The position numbers and the translations under genes were made by a program. From Hyphomicrobiales bacterium (GTDB lineage: Bacteria; Pseudomonadota; Alphaproteobacteria; Rhizobiales; Ancalomicrobiaceae), in the NCBI GenBank assembly GCA_021286855.1, contig JAJTBO010000010.1, positions 51,028 through 115,027 of the forward strand: a DNA stretch of 64,000 bases, written 5' to 3'. This document shows, one piece after another, positions 38,493 through 50,126 of the stretch. The first letter of the stretch is position 1, and each line of letters begins with the position of its first letter. The notes beneath the pieces were generated by a model, which did not search any database, had not been told where the DNA came from, and saw nothing but the letters and a program-made list of their open reading frames with translations.

Positions 38493-38544
38493 GTTTCCTC
38501 CTCGGGCGGTTTCACCGCCTCGTTGGTGACTGGGCTCGGGAGCC

Positions 38545-39009
38545 TCATTCGGGGCGGCGACGCCGCTTCAGTTTTTCCTCGCGCTCGGCGCGTTCCGACA
38601 GGAAGAACAGCGTCAGATAGATCAGGATCGACGCCGCCTGCACGGCGGTCCAGACCGGCGTCCAGTCGAAGATGCCGGCGTAGGCGGTGTGGATCAGGAT
38701 GCGGGCGAAGGTGGCGACGAGCCAGGTCGCGGCGCCCCAGGTCGACCCGAGCCAGAGGCCGACGGCGGCGATCGGGTCGACGCCGGTGAAGAAGAAGGCG
38801 GCGCCCTGGCGCGGCAGATGCGCCTTCGGATCGACGCCCATCACCGGCGGCACGAAGCCGATCAGCGCCGCCCATTCCCACAGGGCCCAGCCGAGATGGG
38901 CGACGGCGACGATGCGCAGGAAGATCGAGAGGACGAGACGCCAGGGCGCCGAGGCGCGTTCCGCCACCCAGGAGCGGGCCGCCGTCGCGGAGGTCTCGAT
39001 GCGGGCCAT
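38545..39009 (-). CDS. Small four-helix membrane protein (DUF6163-like)
   Basis: This 154-residue membrane protein has about four hydrophobic segments (about 25-50, 72-95, 98-118, 120-145) and a basic C-terminal tail (EREEKLKRRRRPE). Recognisable blocks are IVAVAHLGWALWEWAALIGF and GAAFFFTGVDPIAAVGLWLG. It resembles an alphaproteobacterial family of unknown function (I believe DUF6163, not certain). It lies between mmsB and the hydroxyisobutyryl-CoA hydrolase gene with gaps of 52 and 27 bases, so it is probably cotranscribed with the valine genes, but no role there is known. Confidence 0.78.
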   Translation of the reverse strand: MARIETSATAARSWVAERASAPWRLVLSIFLRIVAVAHLGWALWEWAALIGFVPPVMGVDPKAHLPRQGAAFFFTGVDPIAAVGLWLGSTWGAATWLVATFARILIHTAYAGIFDWTPVWTAVQAASILIYLTLFFLSERAEREEKLKRRRRPE

Positions 39010-39036
39010 GTCTCGCCTCTCCAGCCGTCGTGTCGT

Positions 39037-40089
39037 TCAGAAGGTGAGATCGCCGCCGTCGGGGACGGTGGTGAAATGCGCCTCGATTTCGGCGCGATCG
39101 AGGTCGGCGAGGCTCGCCGGCCGCCAGACCGGGCGGTTGTCGCGATCGACCAACACCGAACGGACGCCTTCGTAGAAATCGTTCCCCTTCAGGATGTGGC
39201 AGACTATGCGGAACTCGATCCGCATGCACTCCTCGAAGGAGAGAGAACCGCCGATCCGCACCTGATGCAAGGCGACGGCGACGGAGGTCGGCGACTTCGA
39301 GGCGATCTCGGCGGCGAGCCCCCGCGCCCAGTCGGCGTCGGGGCCTTCTTCCGCGGCGAGGCGGGCGACGATGGCAGCCGCATCGTCGCCGGTGAAGAGC
39401 CGATCGATCGCCGGACGGCGGGCGGCGATCGGGGCCTCGCCCGGATCGGCCAGGAAGGTCCCGATCACCGCCGGATCGCCGGTCTCACAGAGCGACGCCA
39501 AGAGGTCGGGAAAGCGGGCGCTCTCGACCGTATGCGTCAGGAAGCCGACGGCGAGGCAGTCGGCCCACTTCAGCCGACCGCCGGTCATGGCGAGGAAGGC
39601 GCCGCATTCGCCGGGCAGGCGGGAGAGCATGTGGCTGCCGCCGACGTCGGGGAAGAAGCCGATCGACACTTCCGGCATGGCGAAGAGGGTCTTCTCGGAG
39701 CCGACGCGGAAGGGCGCGTGCGCGGAGAGCCCGACGCCGCCGCCCATGCAGATGCCGTCGATCAGCGAGACGAAGGGCTTCGGGAAGCGGTGGATGCGCC
39801 GGTTCATCCGATATTCGTCGTGGAAGAAGTCGGTCAGCCCCGGCTCGCCGGCGCGGCCCATGTCATGGACGCGGCGGATGTCGCCACCGGCGCAGAAGGC
39901 CTTCTCGGAGGTCGAGGTCAGGACCGCCAGCGCCACCTCCGGGTCGCTCGTCCAATCGGCGAGTTGGGCGTCGATGGCGCGCACCATCGGGCGCGTCAGG
40001 GCGTTCAGCGCCTTCGGCCGATCGAGGATGATCAGGCCGGCGCGACCGCGCTTTTCGAAACGGACGTCGTCGATGGAGTGATCGGTCAT
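39037..40089 (-). CDS. 3-hydroxyisobutyryl-CoA hydrolase
   Basis: This 350-residue crotonase-fold enzyme releases free 3-hydroxyisobutyrate from its CoA ester in valine degradation. RAGLIILDRPKALNALTRPM is the N-terminal signature. The oxyanion loops AFCAGGDIRRVHD and DGICMGGGVGLSAHA are intact. GFFPDVGGSHMLSRLPG carries the conserved acidic residue region. The extended C-terminal part (about 250-345) distinguishes it from enoyl-CoA hydratase. It is 18 bases downstream of the acyl-CoA dehydrogenase gene on the same strand, supporting the pathway assignment. Confidence 0.92.
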   Translation of the reverse strand: MTDHSIDDVRFEKRGRAGLIILDRPKALNALTRPMVRAIDAQLADWTSDPEVALAVLTSTSEKAFCAGGDIRRVHDMGRAGEPGLTDFFHDEYRMNRRIHRFPKPFVSLIDGICMGGGVGLSAHAPFRVGSEKTLFAMPEVSIGFFPDVGGSHMLSRLPGECGAFLAMTGGRLKWADCLAVGFLTHTVESARFPDLLASLCETGDPAVIGTFLADPGEAPIAARRPAIDRLFTGDDAAAIVARLAAEEGPDADWARGLAAEIASKSPTSVAVALHQVRIGGSLSFEECMRIEFRIVCHILKGNDFYEGVRSVLVDRDNRPVWRPASLADLDRAEIEAHFTTVPDGGDLTF

Positions 40090-40107
40090 GCCATGCCTTC
40101 CCGGAAG

Positions 40108-41262
40108 TCAGTCGTCGAGGAGCGATCGGGCGACGATGAGGCGCATGACCTCGTTCGTGCCCTCGAGAATGCGGTGGACGCGGGTGTCGCGGGCGAAGCG
40201 CTCGATCTCGTAATCGGCGAGGTAGCCGTAACCGCCGTGCAGCTGCAAGGCCTCGTCGACGATGCGCCAGCCGGCGTCGGTGGCGAAGCGCTTGGCCATG
40301 GCGCAGGCCTGGGTCACCGCGGGATCGGCGACCTTCGGATCCTTGCGGTCGAGCCGGCAGGCGGCGCGATGCAGCAGTAGGCGCGCCGCCTCGAGCTCGG
40401 TCGCCATGTCGGCGAGACGGAAGCGCAGCGCCTGGAAGTCGGCGATCGGCTTGCCGAACTGCTTCCTCTGCTTGACGTAGGCGACGGCGCGGTCGAGGCA
40501 TTCGGCCGCCGCGCCGAGCGAGCAGGCGGCGATGTTGAGGCGGCCGCCGTCGAGGCCGGCCATGGCGATCGCGAACCCCTCGCCCTCCGCGCCGATCCGA
40601 TTCGTCACCGGCACGCGGCAGTCCTCGAAGATCACCGCCGCGGTCGGCTGGCTCTTCCAGCCCATCTTCTTCTCGTTCGCGCCGAAGGAGAGGCCGGGCG
40701 TGCCCTTCTCGACCAGGATCGCCGAGATCCCCTTCGGGCCGGGGCCGCCGGTGCGCGCCATCACGACATAGAGGTCGGAGGCGCCGCCGCCGGAGATGAA
40801 GGCCTTGGAGCCGTTCAGGACATAATGATCGCCGTCGCGGATCGCCCGGGTCGAGAGAGCGGCGGCGTCGGAGCCGGCGCCGGGCTCGGTCAGGCAGTAG
40901 CTCGCCACGGTCTCCATGGTCGCCAGACGCGGCAGGAGGGCGTGGCGCTGTTCGTCCGCGCCCCACTTGTCGATCATCCACGACGCCATGTTGTGGATCG
41001 ACAGGAAGGCGGCGGTCGAGGTGCAGCCACGGGCGAGCTCCTCGAAGATCACCGCCGCGTCGAGCCGGCCGAGGCCGGAGCCGCCGACCTCGTCGTCGAC
41101 GTAGATCGCGGCGAAGCCGAGGGCGGCGGCGGCGCGCAGGGTGTCGAGCGGGAAGATCGACCCTTCGTCCCAGCTTCTCGCGTTCGGCGCGAAGGCGTCG
41201 CGGGCGAAGGCGGCGGCGGCATCGCGAAAGGCGCGGGCGTCTTCGGTGAGATCGAAATCCAT
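40108..41262 (-). CDS. Isobutyryl-CoA dehydrogenase (acyl-CoA dehydrogenase family)
   Basis: This 384-residue FAD enzyme matches the acyl-CoA dehydrogenase fold throughout: [19 protein letters not shown] (FAD and substrate loop), [19 protein letters not shown] and [20 protein letters not shown], then [15 protein letters not shown] with the C-terminal Glu region typical of isobutyryl/short branched-chain forms. The context (hydrolase and 3-hydroxyisobutyrate dehydrogenase downstream) makes isobutyryl-CoA the likely substrate. It is the first gene of the set and divergent from the RDD gene; the electron acceptor should be ETF, encoded elsewhere. Confidence 0.92.
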   Translation of the reverse strand: MDFDLTEDARAFRDAAAAFARDAFAPNARSWDEGSIFPLDTLRAAAALGFAAIYVDDEVGGSGLGRLDAAVIFEELARGCTSTAAFLSIHNMASWMIDKWGADEQRHALLPRLATMETVASYCLTEPGAGSDAAALSTRAIRDGDHYVLNGSKAFISGGGASDLYVVMARTGGPGPKGISAILVEKGTPGLSFGANEKKMGWKSQPTAAVIFEDCRVPVTNRIGAEGEGFAIAMAGLDGGRLNIAACSLGAAAECLDRAVAYVKQRKQFGKPIADFQALRFRLADMATELEAARLLLHRAACRLDRKDPKVADPAVTQACAMAKRFATDAGWRIVDEALQLHGGYGYLADYEIERFARDTRVHRILEGTNEVMRLIVARSLLDD

Positions 41263-41485
41263 GGGCGCTCCCCTCCCCGCTCTCGCCGTCGGCGGCTGCG
41301 GCGCGGCTCCTCTTCGAACGGGAGCTTCGCGTCGACGTCGGGTTCTCCGTCACGGGTAACGAGCCCCCTCGCATGCGTCAATCGCGGGACCGGAACGAGG
41401 CCCCGTGCATTTCCGCACGTCCCTTGTGGCGGGGAGCGCGAGCCCCCATCTTGGGGATCTCGCGTATCTCGCTCAGGATCGCCCG

Positions 41486-41980
41486 ATGTCCGACCCCGTC
41501 CGTCAGATCACCATCCGCCATCTCTTCGATCCGTCGCTCGAGCCGGATCTGTTCGAGAACATCCTGTCGCGGCGGGCGATGGCCTATGTCTTCGACCTCG
41601 TCGGGGTTTCGATCCTGTGGCTGCTCGCGGCGGTCGTCGTGTTCTTCCTCGGCATCGCCACCTTCGGCCTCGCCTGGCTGATCTATCCGGCGCTGTGGCC
41701 GATCCTCGGCGTGCTCTACACGATGGCGACGCTGGGCGGGCCGACCTCGGCGACGCCGGGGATGAGCGCGATGGGGCTCTCGATGCGCCACACCGACGGC
41801 CGACGGCCCGATACCCTGACGGCGCTGATGCACGTCGTCGTCTTCTATGCGCTCACCGTGACGCTGACGCCGCTCGTCCATCTGGTCGGGCTGTTCACCG
41901 AGCGCCGGCAGTTGCTGCAGGATCTGGCGATCGGCGTCGTCGTGATGGACGCCCGCGTCCTGGCCTTCACCGGGCGTTGA
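41486..41980 (+). CDS. RDD-domain membrane protein
   Basis: This 164-residue membrane protein of the RDD family has three to four hydrophobic helices. The first carries [20 protein letters not shown], the R-D pair naming the family, and the next are near 60-80 and 110-135; [20 protein letters not shown] is the conserved loop. RDD proteins are implicated in transport or membrane homeostasis, but the function is not set. I chose the ATG giving [12 protein letters not shown] over an upstream ATG without homology. It precedes bpt on the same strand by about 150 bases, as in related genomes. Confidence 0.87.
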   Translation: MSDPVRQITIRHLFDPSLEPDLFENILSRRAMAYVFDLVGVSILWLLAAVVVFFLGIATFGLAWLIYPALWPILGVLYTMATLGGPTSATPGMSAMGLSMRHTDGRRPDTLTALMHVVVFYALTVTLTPLVHLVGLFTERRQLLQDLAIGVVVMDARVLAFTGR

Positions 41981-42128
41981 GCCTGCCACGAGGAAGGGGC
42001 GAGCGCCGCTCCTTCGCCGCATTCGATCCCCTTCTCGACGGGGGAAGAGCGCGGTATCTTTTTCGTTCGAGCCGGCGCGTGGCGCTGCGTCTCGGGGTCG
42101 CGAAGGGCGACCGGACGTGGGAGGCGCG

Positions 42129-42881
42129 ATGACGCAGCATCCGCTCGACGCACCGCAATTCTATCTGACGGCGCCGGCGCCGTGCCCCTATCTGCCCGAC
42201 CGGTTCGAGCGGAAGGTCTTCACGCATCTCGTCGGCATGCGCGCCGCCAATCTCAACGACGTCTTGACCCAGGGCGGCTTCCGCCGCTCGCAGAACATCG
42301 CCTATCGGCCGGCCTGCGACGGCTGCCGAGCCTGCGTCTCGGTGCGCATCGACGTCGACGACTTCGCCTGGACGCGCGGCTTTCGGCGCGTCGAACGGGC
42401 GAACGCCGATCTCGTCGGCGTCGAACTCGGGGCGCGGCCGACGTCGGAGCAATATTCGCTGTTCCGCGCCTATCTCGACGCCCGCCACGCCGACGGCGGC
42501 ATGGTCGACATGTCGGTGATCGACTTCTCGATGATGATCGAGGACACCCACGTCGACACGATGGTGCTCGAATATCGCCGGCGCGGGCCGGACACCGCGA
42601 TCACCGGGCGCGGCCAGGGGCCGCTGGTCGCGGTGGCGCTGACCGACGTGCTCTCCGACGGGTTGTCGATGGTCTATTCCTTCTACGAGCCGGAGGAGGA
42701 GCGGCGCGGCCTCGGCACCTTCATGATCCTCGACCACGTGCGGCGTGCGGCGCGGCTCGGCCTGCCTTACGTCTATCTCGGCTACTGGGTCGAGGGGTCG
42801 AAGAAGATGGACTACAAGCGCCGCTTCCTGCCGCAGGAACATCTCGGGCCGGACGGCTGGGACCGCGTCGAGCAGGACTGA
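42129..42881 (+). CDS. bpt: Aspartate/glutamate leucyltransferase (L/F-transferase-like, Bpt)
   Basis: This 250-residue enzyme transfers Leu from Leu-tRNA to N-terminal Asp or Glu of proteins, marking them for the ClpS-ClpAP N-degron pathway. The N-terminal Cys cluster ([15 protein letters not shown] preceded by APCP, and [15 protein letters not shown]) and [40 protein letters not shown] are diagnostic of the ATE1-like fold. GGGAGG lies before the chosen ATG. The gene ends just before a set of tandem repeats. Confidence 0.94.
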   Translation: MTQHPLDAPQFYLTAPAPCPYLPDRFERKVFTHLVGMRAANLNDVLTQGGFRRSQNIAYRPACDGCRACVSVRIDVDDFAWTRGFRRVERANADLVGVELGARPTSEQYSLFRAYLDARHADGGMVDMSVIDFSMMIEDTHVDTMVLEYRRRGPDTAITGRGQGPLVAVALTDVLSDGLSMVYSFYEPEEERRGLGTFMILDHVRRAARLGLPYVYLGYWVEGSKKMDYKRRFLPQEHLGPDGWDRVEQD

Positions 42882-42892
42882 CGGCGCAGCGC

Positions 42893-43007
42893 CGGTCGCT
42901 CGGCGACCGAGCTTTCTGGTGAAGCGGTCGCTCGGCGACCGTGCTTCTTTGGTGAGGCGGTCGCTCAGCGACCGTGCTTCTTTGGTGAGGCGGTCGCTCA
43001 GCGACCG
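42893..43007. repeat. 3.5-copy 32-33-bp tandem repeat with hairpin units
   Basis: Each unit has a hairpin CGGTCGC-TCA/TCG-GCGACCG followed by a 16-base spacer (consensus TGCTTCTTTGGTGAGG). Units begin at 42893, 42925, 42958 and 42991 (the last is only the hairpin). The final hairpin overlaps the last codons and stop of the minus-strand hypothetical gene, and the TCA loop there is its TGA stop. Confidence 0.92.
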
Positions 43008-43423
43008 CCGGGCAACAGCCGCGAAAACAGCGACGCGCCGAACCACGAGCCGAAGCGGGCTTCGGCGACCGCGGCCGGGCCGCCGTGCGGGTGCGACAGG
43101 CGCTCGCGACGCAGATCGGCGGGAAGCGCGGCGCATTCGCACTGCAGGAAGGCGTCGAAGTCGCCGCGGGCGACGAATTTGCGTCCCCCGCGAAGCAGGA
43201 CCACGAAGAGGCGTTTGTCGCGCTCGCCGGCGCGCGCCGCGCGGGCCCAGGAGCCGCCGCCGTCGCCGGCTTCCGCCGCGCCGACCACCTCGCTCTCGAG
43301 AAACAGATCCTCGATGGGACCATCGGTCGAGCGCAGCCGCAAGAAGGCGCGGCCGGCCTCCGAATAGCGAATGCGGGTCGTCTCTCTTTCGAAGTCGCCC
43401 GACAAGATCTCGATCGTCGCCAT
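42998..43423 (-). CDS. Small hypothetical protein
   Basis: This 141-residue protein is not one I can name. The start MATIEILSGDFERETTRIRY looks natural; then comes AFLRLRSTDGPIEDLFLESE, a Gly/Ala-rich middle, KRLFVVLLRGGRKFVARGD and FDAFLQCECAALPADLR. It has no signal peptide or membrane helix. The first 40 residues and a strand-rich middle suggest a small beta-fold domain. Its last codons (LLPGGR and stop) lie in the hairpin of the tandem repeat, so repeat changes could alter the C-terminus. The upstream part of the open frame has no supporting signal. Confidence 0.62.
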   Translation of the reverse strand: MATIEILSGDFERETTRIRYSEAGRAFLRLRSTDGPIEDLFLESEVVGAAEAGDGGGSWARAARAGERDKRLFVVLLRGGRKFVARGDFDAFLQCECAALPADLRRERLSHPHGGPAAVAEARFGSWFGASLFSRLLPGGR

Positions 43424-43611
43424 CGGACCAGTCCCCCCGAACCAGTTCCCCGTTCCGAACGCGGCCATACCAGCCGACCCGGGGCCGTCCGTCGAGAGAC
43501 GCCGCTGGGTCATCGGCAAACTATCCACAGATCGAGACTCTCGCAACCCGAGGGCGAATGCGAAGGCCGCAGAATTCCAGGCGTGGCGCGACATGGTTAA
43601 CGAAACGACGA

Positions 43612-43639
43612 GGGAGCCGCCCGGCCTCGGACGGCTCCC
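43612..43639 (-). terminator. Possible terminator of the peptidoglycan-binding gene
   Basis: An 8-bp GC stem (GGGAGCCG/CGGCTCCC) with a 12-base loop lies 28 bases past the stop of the peptidoglycan-binding gene. The T-run that follows is interrupted. Confidence 0.5.
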
Positions 43640-43666
43640 TCCAATACCTCACATCGGCGAATCGCC

Positions 43667-44206
43667 TCAGGAGAACCAGCCCTTGACGGTGCCCCAGACC
43701 GACTTCTTCGGCGGCTGCTCGGCCGAGGCGTCGGCGGTCGCGCCCGGCGCGGTCGGCAGGGCCTCGCCCGAGGGCGCGGCGCCGGCCGGCATCTCGGCGG
43801 CCGCCACGTGCGCCTCGGTCACCACCGCGGCGAAGGCCGGCATCTTGGCGAGCGTCGCCGGACCGGCGAAGCCGTCGACGTCGAGGCCGTTCTTCTCCTG
43901 GAAGGCGACGACGGCGGCCTTGGTGCCCTTGCCGAAGACGCCGTCGGCGTCGACGCCGAGGGCCGCCTGGAGCTTCTTAACGGTCTCGCCCTTCGAGCCG
44001 ACGCCGAGCAGCACCAGCTCGGCGAGGCCCATGGCCATGAAGGTGTCGGGGCCGGCGACGCCGTCGGCGGCGAGGCCGTGCGCGGACTGATAGTCCTTCA
44101 GCGCCTTCTCGGTGCCGGGGCCGAAGTCGCCGTCGGCGGCGACGCCGAGCTTGGCCTGGAGGATCTTCACCGGCTCGCCGGAAACGCCCTTGCGCAGATA
44201 GGACAT
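43667..44206 (-). CDS. Double peptidoglycan-binding-repeat protein without signal peptide
   Basis: This 179-residue protein begins directly with a PG_binding_1 repeat (MSYLRKGVSGEPVKILQAKL, ending AVAADGDFGPGTEKALKDYQ-like sequence at about 20-42). A second repeat follows at about 65-120 (VGSKGETVKKLQAALGVDAD, GVFGKGTKAAVVAFQEKNGL). The tail (about 125-179) is rich in Ala and Pro and ends KKSVWGTVKGWFS, which may be amphipathic. No signal peptide or membrane anchor precedes the first repeat, so export by the Sec or Tat route is not evident. GAGGAAG precedes the ATG. Its partner enzyme is not encoded nearby. Confidence 0.88.
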   Translation of the reverse strand: MSYLRKGVSGEPVKILQAKLGVAADGDFGPGTEKALKDYQSAHGLAADGVAGPDTFMAMGLAELVLLGVGSKGETVKKLQAALGVDADGVFGKGTKAAVVAFQEKNGLDVDGFAGPATLAKMPAFAAVVTEAHVAAAEMPAGAAPSGEALPTAPGATADASAEQPPKKSVWGTVKGWFS

Positions 44207-44442
44207 GATCTCGCTTCCTCTCTTCGGCGCGCGGCGCGCGCCTTCTCCTGGTCCTGGCGCGGCGCGCCACGGGTTCTCGTCCGCTCCTCACGCCCGACCG
44301 CGAGGAGCGGCGCATCTTATCGCAGGCCCGGATCACCGAACGATGTCGTCGCGTGTTTCTTCACGTCGCGCGGCGCGACACGAAGCCGCTCATCCTCGTC
44401 GCCCGAAATTCCGAACAGGTCGAAGCTTCGCGAGCTCGGGCA

Positions 44443-46728
<2,286 letters not shown>

Positions 46729-46789
46729 GGGGTGGAGTTAGCCCGCGAGGGCGGCGTGGAGCAAGGGTTCGCGCGCGCTTCCCACCGCT

Positions 46790-47266
46790 TCACGACCGGC
46801 CGATGCGGAAGAGATGGCCGGGCACGACCAGCCCCGCGCCGATCGCGCCGAGGGTGAAGACGACCCGCAGGAACGCCTGCATCGACTGGAACACCGTCGC
46901 CTGGAGATCCGGCACGTCCGGCGCGGTCAGGGCGAAGAAGCCGAGCAGGGCGTGGGCGAAGAAGGCGCCGGGGATCATCGGGATGCAGCCGGCGAGCGCG
47001 ATCGTCTCCATCGCCGCGCCGAGGCGGTCGCGGAAGACGAGCGCCAGCGCGCCGGTGACGAAGGCGGCGGCGAAGGAGGCGGCCTCGAGGCTCCACTGCG
47101 CGTCGAGCGCCAGGGTGCGCACCGTCAGCGCCACCGCGCCGAAGCCGATCGCCCAGGAGAGGCAGCGCCGGCCGAAATTGAAGAGCACGCCGAAGCCGCC
47201 GGCGGCGACCGCGCCGAAGAAGGCCTGATGCAGGAGATGGAGGGAGGTGGCGGCGAGATCGACCAT
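46790..47266 (-). CDS. ThrE-type exporter, small subunit
   Basis: This 158-residue membrane protein has about four helices and matches the ThrE_2/DUF3815 half: QAFFGAVAAGGFGVLFNFGR near the start and AGCIPMIPGAFFAHALLGFF in the middle. In many bacteria Thr/Ser exporters are one protein; here the two halves are separate genes whose start and stop share one base (TGATG). They should form one transporter for threonine and serine or small dicarboxylates. The ATG is the one overlapping the partner's stop. Confidence 0.88.
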   Translation of the reverse strand: MVDLAATSLHLLHQAFFGAVAAGGFGVLFNFGRRCLSWAIGFGAVALTVRTLALDAQWSLEAASFAAAFVTGALALVFRDRLGAAMETIALAGCIPMIPGAFFAHALLGFFALTAPDVPDLQATVFQSMQAFLRVVFTLGAIGAGLVVPGHLFRIGRS

Positions 47267-48072
47267 CACAGGAACCCTCCGAGCGCGGCGCGGGCGAGCC
47301 AGAAGCCGGTGGCGACGAAGACCATCACCATCACCACCCAGACGGCGCGGGCGCTGCCGAGCGTCGGGAAGCCGTCCATGATGTCGGTCTGGGCGTTGGT
47401 CGCCGGCACGCCCGGCACCAGGAGCAGGGTCGAGGCCATCATCGCCATGCCGACGGAAGCCGAGCGCAGCGCCAGCGCGCCGAGGCCGCCGAGCCCGGCG
47501 GCGACGAAGGCGACGATGCCGACCGCGACGAAGAGATTGGCGCCGCGCGACAGGAGCCGATGGCGCAGCGCCTGACCGAGCGCGCCGGCGAGGAGGACGG
47601 GCACGAAGGCCGCCCAGTCGACGCCGAGCAGCCGGCCGAAGGCGGCGCAGGCGAGGCCGGTGGCGAAGGCCACCAGCCATTCGGGATGGCGCGGCGTCTC
47701 GCGCAGGATCCGGTCGAGTTCGCCCTGGACGGTCTGGACATCGGTCGCGCCGCCCTTCTCGATCCGTTCGGCGAGGCGACGGATCTCGGTGTCGCGGCGC
47801 TGATCGACGCCGAGACGGCCGACGCCGCTCATCCGGGTGATGGAATTGCCGCCGCCGGCGACGGTGATCGCCAGGGAGGCGTAGCCGAGACGCAGCGCCA
47901 CATCCTCCGCGCCGAGACCGCGCGCCACGGCGGCGGTCACAGAGCGGGTGGCGCTGGCGTTGGCGCCGCTCTCCATCGAGATGCGGCCGGCGCGCAGCGC
48001 GACATTGGCGATCCGTTCGAGATCGCGGTGGCGGCGGACGACGGGATCTGATGCTTCGGTCTCGTCGGACAT
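47266..48072 (-). CDS. ThrE-type exporter, large subunit
   Basis: This 268-residue protein has a cytoplasmic N-terminal domain (about 1-125: RIANVALRAGRISMESGANA, typical of DUF1212/ThrE, and a helix EIRRLAERIEKG) followed by about five membrane helices (about 130-265: LLLVPGVPATNAQTDIMDG in a conserved loop). It is the larger half of the Thr/Ser exporter and is translationally coupled to the small subunit. A 192-base divergent gap separates it from the YidE/AspT-type gene. The substrate is by family only. Confidence 0.88.
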   Translation of the reverse strand: MSDETEASDPVVRRHRDLERIANVALRAGRISMESGANASATRSVTAAVARGLGAEDVALRLGYASLAITVAGGGNSITRMSGVGRLGVDQRRDTEIRRLAERIEKGGATDVQTVQGELDRILRETPRHPEWLVAFATGLACAAFGRLLGVDWAAFVPVLLAGALGQALRHRLLSRGANLFVAVGIVAFVAAGLGGLGALALRSASVGMAMMASTLLLVPGVPATNAQTDIMDGFPTLGSARAVWVVMVMVFVATGFWLARAALGGFL

Positions 48073-48264
48073 GGCCCCTCCCCGATCGGGCGGCGCCTCC
48101 GCCGATCATAGCCCATACCTTCGTCTTACACCTTTCTGCCGATTTTGGGATTGGTGTTTTCAGCAATGCTGCGACGCGACACGTCGGTCGGCGAGCGAAT
48201 CGAAATTCCGCCCGCCACGGTCGAAGGGAAACGGCGCGCCGGGACGGGGCGGAGGAGAGCGGCC

Positions 48265-49959
48265 ATGATCTGGAACTTCGTCGCCGGCATGTCCGGCGTG
48301 GCGCAGGCGGTGCTGGCCTTGTCGATCATCGGCACGTTCGGCCTGTGGCTCGGGCGGTTCGAGTTCAAGGGCGCCGGCCTCGGCATCGGCGGCGTGCTGT
48401 TCGCCGGCCTGTTCGTCGGCGATTTCGCCAAGCGGCTCGGCGTGCATCTCGAGGCGGAGGTGCTCGACTTCGTCCGCGAGTTCGGCCTGATCCTGTTCGT
48501 CTACACGATCGGCATCCAGGTCGGCCCCGGCTTCTTCACGGCGCTGAAGAAGGCCGGGCTGAAGCTCAATCTGATCGCCGCCTCGATCGTCGTCGGCGGC
48601 GCGGCGACGGCGGCGTTGATCCATCTCTTCGCGCATGTGCCGCTGCCGGCGATGCTCGGCGTGCTGTCGGGCGCGACCACCAACACGCCGTCGCTCGGCG
48701 CGGCGCAGCAGGTGCTGCGCGACATGGGCCTGCCGGGTTCGCAGGTCGGCCTGACCGGCCTCGGCTACGCGGTCGCCTATCCGTTCGGCATCGTCGGCAT
48801 CCTCCTGACCATGACCGCGGTCCGGACCGTGTTCCGGATCGATCCGGAACACGCCGCCCGCGAGTTCGAGGCGCGTCGCCGGCGGGAGGTCGCCGAGATC
48901 GAGACGCTCGACGTGCTGGTGACCCGCACCGAACTCGCCGAGAAGACGATCTCGCAGCTTCCCGGACTGACCAGCGGCGAGGTGGTGGTGTCGCGGCTGA
49001 TGCGCGACGGCCATCTCCGGGTGCCGCACGACACCACCTGGGTCGAGGTCGGCGACGTGCTGCATCTCGTCGGCCCGAAGACCCGGCTCGCGGCGGTCGC
49101 CGGGGAGATCGGCGAGGTCCACGCCACGCCGCTCACCACCAAGGGCACCGACCTGACCTGGGAGCGCATCGTTGTGACCTCCGACCACGTGCTCGGCCAG
49201 TCGATCGCGGCGCTCAATCTCGAGGGGCGGTTCGACGTGCGCATCTCGCGCGTGCTGCGCACCGGGGTCGAACTGGTCGCGCCGCCGGCCCTGAAGCTGC
49301 AGTTCGGCGACATCCTCAACGTCATCGGCCGCCGCGAGGACCTCGAGAAGGTGGCCGGCTTCGTCGGCAATTCCGAGCAGCGGCTGAAGGAGTTCGATCC
49401 GATCCCGATGTTCATCGGCATTGCGCTCGGCATCGCGCTCGGCTCGATCGACCTGTCGTTCGGACTGCTCGGCGGCACCCCGATCAAGCTGGGGCTGGCC
49501 GGCGGTCCGCTGCTGGCGGCGATCGTCCTGTCGCGGATCGGCCACGTCGGCTCGCTGGTGTGGTTCATGCCGCCGATCGCCAACCATGCGATTCGCGAGC
49601 TCGGCATCGTGCTGTTCCTGGCGGTGGTCGGCTTCAAGTCGGGCGGCAGCTTCCTCACCACGCTGACCGACGGCGACGGCCTCGCCTGGGTCGGCTGGGG
49701 CGCGGTCGTCACGCTGACGCCGCTGATGATCGCCGCCTTCGTCGGCAAGGTCCTCCTGAAGGTCGACTACCTCAGTCTGTGCGGTCTGCTCGCCGGATCG
49801 ATGACCGATCCGCCGGCGCTCGCCTTCGCCAACGCCATGGCGCCGAAGTCGGAGGCGCAGTCGCTCGCCTACGCCACGGTCTATCCGTTGGTGATGGGCC
49901 TCAGGATCCTCAGCCCGCAGATCCTGGCGCTGATCCTGGTCGGCAGCGGGCTCGGCTGA
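48265..49959 (+). CDS. YidE/YbjL-family (AspT-type) transporter with RCK_C domains
   Basis: This 564-residue membrane protein has two AspT/YidE/YbjL repeats (about 15-180, with VREFGLILFVYTIGIQVGPG and LGVLSGATTNTPSLGAAQQV; and about 395-560, with ELGIVLFLAVVGFKSGGSFL and GSMTDPPALAFANAMA). Two cytoplasmic RCK_C/TrkA-C domains (about 205-375) lie between them. The AspT relative exchanges aspartate for alanine; YidE/YbjL themselves are uncharacterised, so the substrate is open. GGAGGAG precedes the ATG giving MIWNFVAGMSG. A gap of about 165 bases follows before the cyclic-di-GMP gene. Confidence 0.9.
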   Translation: MIWNFVAGMSGVAQAVLALSIIGTFGLWLGRFEFKGAGLGIGGVLFAGLFVGDFAKRLGVHLEAEVLDFVREFGLILFVYTIGIQVGPGFFTALKKAGLKLNLIAASIVVGGAATAALIHLFAHVPLPAMLGVLSGATTNTPSLGAAQQVLRDMGLPGSQVGLTGLGYAVAYPFGIVGILLTMTAVRTVFRIDPEHAAREFEARRRREVAEIETLDVLVTRTELAEKTISQLPGLTSGEVVVSRLMRDGHLRVPHDTTWVEVGDVLHLVGPKTRLAAVAGEIGEVHATPLTTKGTDLTWERIVVTSDHVLGQSIAALNLEGRFDVRISRVLRTGVELVAPPALKLQFGDILNVIGRREDLEKVAGFVGNSEQRLKEFDPIPMFIGIALGIALGSIDLSFGLLGGTPIKLGLAGGPLLAAIVLSRIGHVGSLVWFMPPIANHAIRELGIVLFLAVVGFKSGGSFLTTLTDGDGLAWVGWGAVVTLTPLMIAAFVGKVLLKVDYLSLCGLLAGSMTDPPALAFANAMAPKSEAQSLAYATVYPLVMGLRILSPQILALILVGSGLG

Positions 49960-50126
49960 GCGGGAATGCGGCGGCCGGCCCGGTCGGGGCGCGAGCGCCG
50001 GGCGGAAAGGCGCAACGCGACCCTTCGACCATTTACGATTGGTCAATTCTCCGAAACGAGATTGGTTCTCGCCTACCGGTAGGTCATCCTCCCGGTGGGA
50101 ACGGTCTCCTAGATTTCGAGTCGCTC

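Noticed and set aside
42893..43007. CRISPR array
   Set aside because: Units are contiguous with near-constant spacers instead of unique ones, the period is 32-33 bases and no cas genes are present.
48051..50126. 2-kb upstream extension of the cyclic-di-GMP protein
   Set aside because: The frame is open but runs through the YidE/AspT-type gene in another frame with Arg-rich peptide; PAS-like homology begins only after MDSPLADELP.
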